This document shows, in pieces, positions 58,267-64,000 of a DNA stretch of 64,000 nucleotides (within the stretch, counting starts at the first letter, position 1; each line of letters starts with the position of its first letter). The notes below the pieces were generated by a model. That model did not search any database and was not told where the DNA came from. It worked only from the letters and a program-made list of their open reading frames with translations. Source of the stretch: Paenibacillus sonchi (GTDB taxonomy: Bacteria > Bacillota > Bacilli > Paenibacillales > Paenibacillaceae); NCBI RefSeq assembly GCF_016772475.1, contig NZ_CP068595.1, positions 620,001 through 684,000 on the forward strand, read 5' to 3'. The position numbers and the translations under genes are program-made.

Positions 58267-59729
58267 TGACCTTCACCTCTCGGGGTTTTGTCTTTCAACC
58301 ACTTTGGCGCTCCTTTGTTCTTGCGGTTCTTCTCGCGCTCCGCATTGCTGGTGCGCGCTTTGCCTGCGGGAGCACCGCCGCGTGCTCCTGCGGCGGGACC
58401 CGCGCTGTGGCGCTGCTGGCCGCGCCGCGCATCAAAGCCCGCTGCCGCTCCCGGCTGCGCTGCAGAAGCCCCGGCCGGGGAGGCTGGGCCTCCCGCTGCC
58501 GCAGTCCGCACCTGCGGCTTGCCGCTGCGCGTCGCAGCTCCACTCCCGCCGCTGCCATCGCGGCGGCTAGAACCTGTCCCGCTGCGGGCCTCCTCGGCGG
58601 TCAGCGCCTTGCCGCCGACCATTTCCCTCTCCTCCAGCCGGATGTCCAGCTCCTTAGCGAACTTGCGCATAATGAACGTCTGCTGCTCCGTGACAATCGT
58701 CACGGACAGCCCGCGCCGTCCCATGCGTCCTGTTCGCCCGGCCCGGTGCACATAATGCTCCGAGTCGAAAGCCGGATCGAAGCTGACGACCAGGGTCAGA
58801 TTATCGATATCGAGGCCCCGGGCCGCCACATCACTGGCCACCAGCACGCGGAAGCGCCCGTCGCGGAAGCGGGCCAGCACATTGCTGCGCGTCACCTTAT
58901 CGGCATCTCCGTAGAGTGCTGCTGCCGTAAGCCCCAGATAGTTCAGCTTGGCGGTCACCTCAGCGATGTCGTCGGTGGCATTGACGAACACAATCGCCCG
59001 CTCCGGATTGTAATGACGGATCACCCGGCGCAGCATATCTATCTTGTTCCGTTCCTCGGTCACCACGTAGTGATGCTCAAGACTCTGGGCAGTCATGATC
59101 CCCGGATCAATGCCGACCTCTGCCGGATTCTTCATCTCGCGTGCTGCAAGCGCCTTCGTCTCCGGCCCGATGGTCGCCGACAGCATGACCAGTTGCCGGG
59201 TGCGAAGAGCGCTGCTGACGATCTTCGCCACCTCGCCCGCACCGCTGAGCTGGAACATCTGGTCCGCTTCATCGATGACAATCGTGGTCACCTCATGCAT
59301 CTTCAGCTTGCGCAGCCCGATCAGCTCCCGGATGCGGCCGGGAGTGCCCACTACAAGCTGCGGATGCTCGCGCAGCTTATCGATCTGCCGTTTGATCGCC
59401 GCGCCGCCGATCAGGCCTAACACCTTGATGCCGCGATGGGCGCCATAACGCTCCGCCTCGCGGAGAATCTGCATCGCCAGCTCCTGCGTAGGGGCCAGCA
59501 CCAGCTTCTGCACCACTTTCTGCTCCGGATGAATCCCCTGGAGCAGCGGCAGCAGGTATGCCAGCGTCTTGCCGGTTCCTGTCTGGGATGCGGCAAGCAC
59601 GTCTCTTCCCTCCAGCAGCAGCGGAATCGTCTCCTTCTGAACAGGGGATGGATCTTGAATGCCGAATTCCGACAATCGGGCAACGAAGTCTTCCTGGATG
59701 CCGATGGCCGCAAAAGAAGCTTTATTCAT
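58263..59729 (-). CDS. DEAD-box RNA helicase with a basic Gly/Ala-rich C-terminal tail
   Basis: ATP-dependent RNA helicase of 488 residues. In order: Q motif FGIQDPSPVQKETIP, motif I ASQTGTGKT, Ia LAPTQELAMQI, Ib GTPGRI, II DEAD (VIDEADQMF), III SAT, IV IVFVNATDD, V VASDVAARGLDI and VI HRAGRTGRMGR. The last 100 residues are low complexity, rich in Ala, Gly, Arg and Lys, as often seen in CshA-like RNA-binding tails. It probably acts in mRNA turnover, ribosome assembly or cold adaptation. It is transcribed together with ecsAB. Confidence 0.93.
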   Translation of the reverse strand: MNKASFAAIGIQEDFVARLSEFGIQDPSPVQKETIPLLLEGRDVLAASQTGTGKTLAYLLPLLQGIHPEQKVVQKLVLAPTQELAMQILREAERYGAHRGIKVLGLIGGAAIKRQIDKLREHPQLVVGTPGRIRELIGLRKLKMHEVTTIVIDEADQMFQLSGAGEVAKIVSSALRTRQLVMLSATIGPETKALAAREMKNPAEVGIDPGIMTAQSLEHHYVVTEERNKIDMLRRVIRHYNPERAIVFVNATDDIAEVTAKLNYLGLTAAALYGDADKVTRSNVLARFRDGRFRVLVASDVAARGLDIDNLTLVVSFDPAFDSEHYVHRAGRTGRMGRRGLSVTIVTEQQTFIMRKFAKELDIRLEEREMVGGKALTAEEARSGTGSSRRDGSGGSGAATRSGKPQVRTAAAGGPASPAGASAAQPGAAAGFDARRGQQRHSAGPAAGARGGAPAGKARTSNAEREKNRKNKGAPKWLKDKTPRGEGQ

Positions 59730-59777
59730 AATTGTAGTTCATCCTTTTCCCTTAAGATAATATGTTTATTATATGCC

Positions 59778-59806
59778 AAAAAGGCCTCTCCACCAAATGG
59801 AAGGCC
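59778..59806 (-). terminator. Intrinsic terminator after the SDR gene
   Basis: On the minus strand GGCCTTCC pairs with GGAGAGGCC across ATTTGGT and is followed by five T. It lies about 50 bases past the stop at 59859 and ahead of the helicase start. Confidence 0.82.
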
Positions 59807-59858
59807 GCTTGATCGTGTTAAGCCGTGATAGAAAGACACTTTGTCCTTGATCTGCCGG

Positions 59859-60635
59859 CTATTTCCGGTTCATCATGTTATAGGTGAGCTTATCCGCGAG
59901 CCGGGGGAACAGGCCATACAGGCGGATGCCAACCGCCGCGAAGCCCGGAAGATCGATCTCCTCTTTGCCTTTATCGATCAGCCTGACAATTTTCTTGGAT
60001 ACATGCTCAGGCGTCATCATCATCCGGGCTACACTCTTTTCATAGCTGCCGGAGGGGTCGGCCGTACGGAAAAATTCCGTCGCAATCGGTCCGGGATTGA
60101 CTGCCGAGACAATGATCCCCTGCTTGCGCAGCTCCTGGCGCAGCGCATTCGTGAAGCCCAGCACGGCATGTTTGGTTGCGGTGTAAGCAACGGACCGGGC
60201 CGTGCCGATTTTGCCGGCCATAGATGCCATATTAACAATCTGCCCGCTTCCCCGTTCCAGCATATGCGGGACTACAGCTTTTGTACACCGGACTATGCCC
60301 ATGTAGTTCACGTCCATCATGTCATCGAACTCCCGGGACTCCATGTCGGTAAAAGCGGCAAACTTGCCATATCCGGCGTTATTCAGAAGAACATCGATTC
60401 TGCCGTATACACTGAGAATGTCCGCAAAGGTGTTCTGTACCTGCTCTTCATCGGTAACATCGCAGGCATACAGTCCAAAAACGCCCAGAATACCAGCCGC
60501 GGTGTCTTTCAGCTTATCCTCTGAACGGGCCAGCAGGATAGGGATAGCCCCACGCTTGCCGAGCATCTGTGCTGTCAGCGCTCCAATCCCGCTTGAGGCT
60601 CCAGTAATTACAACGACTTTGTCTTGTAGTGCCAT
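59859..60635 (-). CDS. Classical SDR oxidoreductase (YqjQ-like)
   Basis: NAD(P)-dependent short-chain dehydrogenase of 258 residues. Motifs are VVITGASSGIGALTAQML (cofactor loop), DVLLNNAGYGKFA, IVNMASMAGKIGTARS (catalytic Ser) and the YTATKHAV catalytic Tyr-Lys. NPGPIATEFF follows, typical of classical SDRs with fatty or lipid-like substrates. The ribosome binding site is moderate. Substrate unknown. It shares the minus strand with cheX, 28 bases upstream. Confidence 0.9.
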   Translation of the reverse strand: MALQDKVVVITGASSGIGALTAQMLGKRGAIPILLARSEDKLKDTAAGILGVFGLYACDVTDEEQVQNTFADILSVYGRIDVLLNNAGYGKFAAFTDMESREFDDMMDVNYMGIVRCTKAVVPHMLERGSGQIVNMASMAGKIGTARSVAYTATKHAVLGFTNALRQELRKQGIIVSAVNPGPIATEFFRTADPSGSYEKSVARMMMTPEHVSKKIVRLIDKGKEEIDLPGFAAVGIRLYGLFPRLADKLTYNMMNRK

Positions 60636-60663
60636 GAATTCATTCTCAGCTCCCGATGTCCGC

Positions 60664-61119
60664 CTAAGAGATCATTACCTGAATATCGAGCTCTCCGATA
60701 CCTTCCATTAAAAGCGGAATGCTCAGCGCTTTACGCGGCAGCACCGCCATGCCCTCTGTCTTCACCAGCTTGGGCGGAGTAATATCCACCGATACCCCCT
60801 GATTGGACAAAATGGTGCTGGCGTTGCCGCTGATCATGTTGCCCAGCTCCGAAATTGCGCTCTGGCCCATCTCGTCCATCTCCGTAATCACATAGCCGCC
60901 CATCATGGCCGATACGATCTTAAGCGCTACCTGTTCACCAATCCCGAAGATAATATCCCCGCTCAGTTGACCAGTCATCCCCACCTGTATCCATATATGA
61001 CTATCAATCAGTTCGATATCCTTAATCCCCAAATTACCGGTGGATGGCGAGACCTGTATCACCTGTTCAATTACAATTCTTGCAGATTCTAAAAACGGAT
61101 TAATTACTTCTGCTTTCAT
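60664..61119 (-). CDS. cheX: Chemotaxis protein CheX-like CheY-P phosphatase
   Basis: CheX/CheC-type protein of 151 residues. The family signature ISELGNMISGNAS, with the catalytic E-x2-N, is present at about residues 89-101, within a pseudo-symmetric alpha/beta fold (FGIGEQVALKIVSAMMGG and LSIPLLMEGIGELDIQVMIS). CheX dephosphorylates CheY-P and helps adaptation. Its presence implies a motile organism, although no other chemotaxis gene is nearby. The ATG has GGGGGG-type purines upstream. Confidence 0.9.
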   Translation of the reverse strand: MKAEVINPFLESARIVIEQVIQVSPSTGNLGIKDIELIDSHIWIQVGMTGQLSGDIIFGIGEQVALKIVSAMMGGYVITEMDEMGQSAISELGNMISGNASTILSNQGVSVDITPPKLVKTEGMAVLPRKALSIPLLMEGIGELDIQVMIS

Positions 61120-61612
61120 GAAAGTGCTGTCCCCCCTCTACCAGGCTTTAGTCTTGTATCAAAAGTCCCAGTCAATAATGATTTATTATACTTCATATAT
61201 CGGTATTATTCACCAAAAATTAATGGTCTTTCCGAAGGAATTCTGAAGATAGTTGCAGGGGTAACATTGCCCTGCCGGAGGTTATCTCCTATAATTTAAT
61301 CAAATGCCAACATCCGGCGTAAGATAGATGTAGACACTGTTGCGTCATCCCTGGCAAAAAACGGCCTTGGCGCGGGTGTTTCACTGACTTTGCAGGAACC
61401 CCGAACCACCCGAATATCCTGATTAGTTTTCTGGCCCCACATCGTGGAGCGTTACTTCACGGCTTATCCCGAACACTCGGCAGTCACCGAGGGCACAATG
61501 TAATTCCCTGGTCGGAGGCGGACTCCTGAGTCCTGTGACAAGCATGTTTTTATTAAATAATCCTACACACAAATCGGCGGCATCCATCAGCAGGCCAAAA
61601 GGGGGTAAGTCC
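61120..61612. other. Intergenic region, possible decayed coding traces
   Basis: About 490 bases between cheX and a LysR-type gene. Bases 61327-61422 read VDTVASSLAKNGLGAGVSLT and on, which vaguely resembles the effector-domain end of a LysR regulator, but it has no start and no continuation, so it may be chance. A palindrome-rich stretch at 61440-61530 (GGTCGGAGGCGGACTCCTGA) is present. No functional gene is supported. Confidence 0.35.
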
Positions 61613-62514
61613 ATGAATATCAGTCAGCTTGAAACGCTGATTACCATCTCCAAAACCATGAGCTTCCGCAAAGCGGGCGAACTGCTCAACCTGACCCAGC
61701 CGGCGGTTTCGGCCCAGATCAAAAGCCTTGAGGAGGAGTTCAAAACACAGCTTGTTGACCGCAACCAGCCGGTGACACTGACGGACAGGGGACAGGTATT
61801 CCTCACGCACGCTGAACAGATTGTAGGTCTTGTCGAAGAGCTTAAGCAGCGCCTTGCGGATCTGGATGAAAACCCGCAGGGGCATATTATTCTCGGGACG
61901 ACCACCTCAATCGCCATTCAGATTCTGCCGCGGATCCTTTCTTATTTTCAGGACCAGTTCCCGCATATCAAAACTTCGATTTCTTCCATGTCTTCGTCCC
62001 AGATTTATCAGCATGTGGAGAACGGCCTGGTCGATGTCGGCATCGGCTACTTAATCGGACGCAGTCCGGGAATGACTACCTCAGTGCTCTATTACGACAC
62101 CTTCGAATTAGTGGTTTCCCCCGTCATCCCCTTGCACAGGTCAAATCGGCCGGAATTGAAGCGCTGCGCAATACCCCGCTGATCCTGCTCTCGCCGGACA
62201 CCGTCGGCCGGAGATTCGCTGATGAGGTGTTCGCCAAGCACGGCATCCAGCCGCAGGTAATCATGGAGCTGACCAGCAGCGAGGAAGTCAAGCGGATGGT
62301 GGAGCTGGATCTCGGTGCGGCGGTGATTTCCAAGCAGTCGGTGACCGCCGAGGTGCGCAGCGGCACCCTTAAGATCGTCCCGATTATCGAGCTTGAGGTC
62401 ACCCATCCTGTAGGCGTCATTACGAAATCAGGCAAATATGTCAACTCTGCCATGCGGCAGTTTCTAAGCGACCTCAAGGGCATGCCGGAAACCCACTTCA
62501 TCGGCTCAGAATAA
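61613..62514 (+). pseudogene. LysR-family transcriptional regulator, frameshifted in the effector domain
   Basis: N-terminal winged helix (residues 1-60) with MNISQLETLITISKTMSFRK, LTQPAVSAQIKSLEEEF and LVDRNQPVTLTDRGQVFL, the usual LysR pattern, then a periplasmic-binding-like effector domain. At YYDTFELVVSP the frame leaves the family: one C is missing in the C5 run at 62118-62122. With it restored the chain continues RHPLAQVKSAGIEALRNTPL and ends normally at 62514, giving about 300 residues. The start at 61613 follows AAAAGGGGG. It is 19 bases upstream of a PHP-family phosphatase gene on the same strand, which it may regulate or be cotranscribed with. Confidence 0.87.
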
Positions 62515-62533
62515 ACAAGGAGATGATCAACCC

Positions 62534-63346
62534 ATGAAATTCGACCTGCATACCCATCATTTCCGCTGCGGCCATGCTGACGGAACGATCAGGGACTATA
62601 TTGAAGCCGGCATTGCCGCCGGTCTGACAGTCATCGGTATTTCCGATCATACGCCATACTTCGGAAGTGAGTCCGAGCAGGCTTTTCCCCGTATTGCCAT
62701 GGCCAAATCGGAGCTCGCCCGCTATGTGGAGGAAGTACTGGCCCTGCAAAAAGAATACGCAGGCACCATCGATGTGCTGCTGGGGATCGAATCAGACTAC
62801 TTCCCCGAATATGCAGAGCTGTACCGCCGGACATTATCGGCCTATCCGTTTGATTACATCATCGGCTCGGTGCATAATGTGGGCGGTGTGAGCATCTTCA
62901 ATAAAAGCCGCTGGAAAAACCTTGATCTCCAAGGGAAGATCGCCAGCAAAGCTGAGTATTACCGGCTGATTACCGCTTCCGCCCGCAGCGGCATGTTCCA
63001 GATTCTCGGCCACATTGATGCCATGAAGGGCAATTATCCGCAGTTCGCGGATATCCCGGCCACAGCCGAAATCGACGAGTGTCTGCGCGTTATTGGAGAA
63101 TGCGGCATTGCGATCGAAATCAACACCTCCGGAGGCACCAAGCTCTGCGGAGGCTGGTATCCTTCGGATGACATCCTGGAGCGGGCGCTGCATTATGGTG
63201 TAGAGGTCACCTTCGGCTCCGATGCCCATCTCCCTTCCCGGGTCGCTGACCAGCGGGAGGCTGTAGCGGCACGCCTGAAGGAGATCGGATTTACCCGCTG
63301 GGTCTACTTCAAGCAGACTGAGCAAATCTCCGTGCCGATTCAATAA
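62534..63346 (+). CDS. PHP-family histidinol-phosphatase-like protein
   Basis: PHP-domain phosphoesterase of 270 residues. Metal-binding motifs are FDLHTHHFRCGHADG at the N terminus, IGISDHTPYFGSE, LLGIESDYFPEYAELY, YIIGSVHNVGG, ILGHIDAMKGN and the last one EVTFGSDAHLPSRVAD. This fits HisK/HisJ-type histidinol-phosphatases and their relatives. CAAGGAGATG lies before the ATG. No other his genes are near, so the physiological substrate could be histidinol phosphate or another phosphate ester. Confidence 0.9.
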   Translation: MKFDLHTHHFRCGHADGTIRDYIEAGIAAGLTVIGISDHTPYFGSESEQAFPRIAMAKSELARYVEEVLALQKEYAGTIDVLLGIESDYFPEYAELYRRTLSAYPFDYIIGSVHNVGGVSIFNKSRWKNLDLQGKIASKAEYYRLITASARSGMFQILGHIDAMKGNYPQFADIPATAEIDECLRVIGECGIAIEINTSGGTKLCGGWYPSDDILERALHYGVEVTFGSDAHLPSRVADQREAVAARLKEIGFTRWVYFKQTEQISVPIQ

Positions 63347-63376
63347 ATCAAGTAGGCGACCTATAATCGCAAGTAG

Positions 63377-63446
63377 AAAAAGGCACCCCAGCCTTCACGG
63401 TTACGGACGTTTGGTTCCGTCACCATGATTCGCTGGGGTGCATTTT
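63377..63446. terminator. Bidirectional terminator between the PHP gene and the nitroreductase gene
   Basis: GCACCCCAGC at 63383-63392 pairs with GCTGGGGTGC at 63432-63441; a second smaller hairpin (GTTACGGACG.../GGTTCCGTCAC) lies inside. A-run and T-run flank the arms on the two sides. The two genes converge here. Confidence 0.82.
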
Positions 63447-63449
63447 GGT

Positions 63450-64000
63450 TCAATTCTTCAGATTATCGCAGGTAAAGCCCTGCCGCTTCAGCGTATGCTG
63501 AGCGTCTCCATACTGCGGATTGAGTGTATAAAAATGGGCGATTGTGCTGCTCCAGTCCCGCTCCGTCAGCCCCTGCTCCTTCAGAGAAGCCCGGTGCGCC
63601 AGATTGTAAGCCTCAATCAGGCTCTTCACCTCCGGATTGTACTGTTCCTCATGCAGCACAGCCTCAAGGGGGAGTCTTGGCTTCTTCGGCAATTCTTCAG
63701 CAGGGTATCCGACGCATAGTCCCACAACCGGGAATACATACTCCGGCAGCTGCAGAAGCTCGATGACCTCCGCCGTGTGGCGGCGCACTCCGCCAATCGG
63801 GATGATGCCCAGCCCCAGCGACTCCGCTGCCGCAATGGCATTGGATAAGGCAATCCCCACATCTGTAGCGCCGACGAGCAGCGCATCGACATCCTTGGCG
63901 GCCTCAAAAGGCTGCCCCTCCAGTTCACCCGCTACCTTGGCCCGGTAAAAATCCATGCAGAATACCAGAAATACCGGCGCTTCCGCCACATGCTTCTGGT
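63450..64000 (-). CDS. Nitroreductase-family FMN oxidoreductase, C-terminal part
   Basis: The last 183 residues of a flavin-dependent nitroreductase-family enzyme; the N terminus lies beyond the window and the frame is open to its edge. Family segments are APVFLVFCMDFYRAKV, VGIALSNAIAAAESLGLGI and IPIGGVRRHTAEVIELLQLP, with the YVFPVVGLCVGYPAEELPKKPRLPLE block that is typical of NfsA/NfrA-type NADPH oxidoreductases. The C terminus DWSSTIAHFY is also usual for them. Products in Firmicutes reduce quinones, nitro compounds or FMN. It ends just before a shared terminator. Confidence 0.88.
   Translation of the reverse strand, partial: QKHVAEAPVFLVFCMDFYRAKVAGELEGQPFEAAKDVDALLVGATDVGIALSNAIAAAESLGLGIIPIGGVRRHTAEVIELLQLPEYVFPVVGLCVGYPAEELPKKPRLPLEAVLHEEQYNPEVKSLIEAYNLAHRASLKEQGLTERDWSSTIAHFYTLNPQYGDAQHTLKRQGFTCDNLKN

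Noticed and set aside
61327..61505. A second LysR-type gene remnant before the lysR gene
   Set aside because: Only about 20 residues vaguely resemble an effector domain; there is no start, no helix-turn-helix and no continuation.

Overview
The window looks like a chromosomal segment of a Paenibacillus or close relative: a moderately GC-rich, endospore-forming Firmicute. The evidence is strong GGAGG-type ribosome binding sites, GTG and TTG starts, several sporulation families (Spo0E-like phosphatase, YjcZ, YhcN/YlaJ lipoprotein, YheC/YheD ATP-grasp, CgeB-like proteins), and a giant decapeptide-repeat protein with a WIAG-type tail. The species assignment is inference.

Layout. 1-3.9 kb: efeO(end)-efeB-efeU iron uptake. 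4.4-7.3 kb: a MurR/RpiR-type regulator (frame-disrupted) with nagB-nagA for amino-sugar catabolism. 7.4-8.5 kb: spore lipoprotein. 8.7-22.4 kb: glycosylation block with a tight minus-strand operon (UDP-sugar 2-epimerase, 4,6-dehydratase, RmlD-like reductase, SDR epimerase, two GT2 enzymes, a methyltransferase and a GT4-like enzyme), a GT4 with a very basic tail, and two CgeB-like glycosyltransferases. 22.6-27.3 kb: an ATPase, a Spo0E-like gene overlapping a WsfD-like membrane protein, and an LTA-synthase-family enzyme. 27.5-31 kb: an ECF sigma/anti-sigma pair and a purine-type amidohydrolase behind a guanine-class riboswitch. 31.2-33.3 kb: a GNAT and three small genes of unknown function. 34.6-38.1 kb: a second glycosylation operon (SpsI-like nucleotidyltransferase and three GT2). 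38.9-46.1 kb: the 2404-residue fibre-like protein. 46.4-50 kb: YheC/D, Psd, GpmA and DUF488. 50.6-54 kb: AraC, MocR/PdxR and a PNPOx-like protein. 54.5-64 kb: aminotransferase, YjcZ, EcsAB, DEAD helicase, SDR, CheX, LysR, PHP phosphatase and a partial nitroreductase.

The coherent theme is the spore or cell surface. Nucleotide-sugar synthesis (UDP-L-FucNAc, L-QuiNAc or L-RhaNAc type, plus a dTDP- or UDP-hexose), at least eight glycosyltransferases, CgeB-like proteins and a huge repetitive fibre candidate lie within about 38 kb, so the glycan made here may decorate that fibre. This link is inference.

Two other signals stand out. First, regulatory RNA: a guanine-class aptamer whose P1 strand is shared with the terminator (predicted ON switch), a candidate short RNA or attenuator before the sigma gene, and a covarying structured leader present in front of two unrelated genes. 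Second, intergenic arrays of 51-52 bp palindrome-bearing repeats and 125 bp repeats.

Quality warning: at least seven genes (murR, a cgeB, a GNAT, a small unknown gene, araC, pdxR, lysR) are broken by one- or two-base indels, mostly in homopolymer runs, while the protein sequence stays family-like on both sides. Sequencing error is the simplest explanation; they are listed as pseudogenes only in the sense of being frame-disrupted here.
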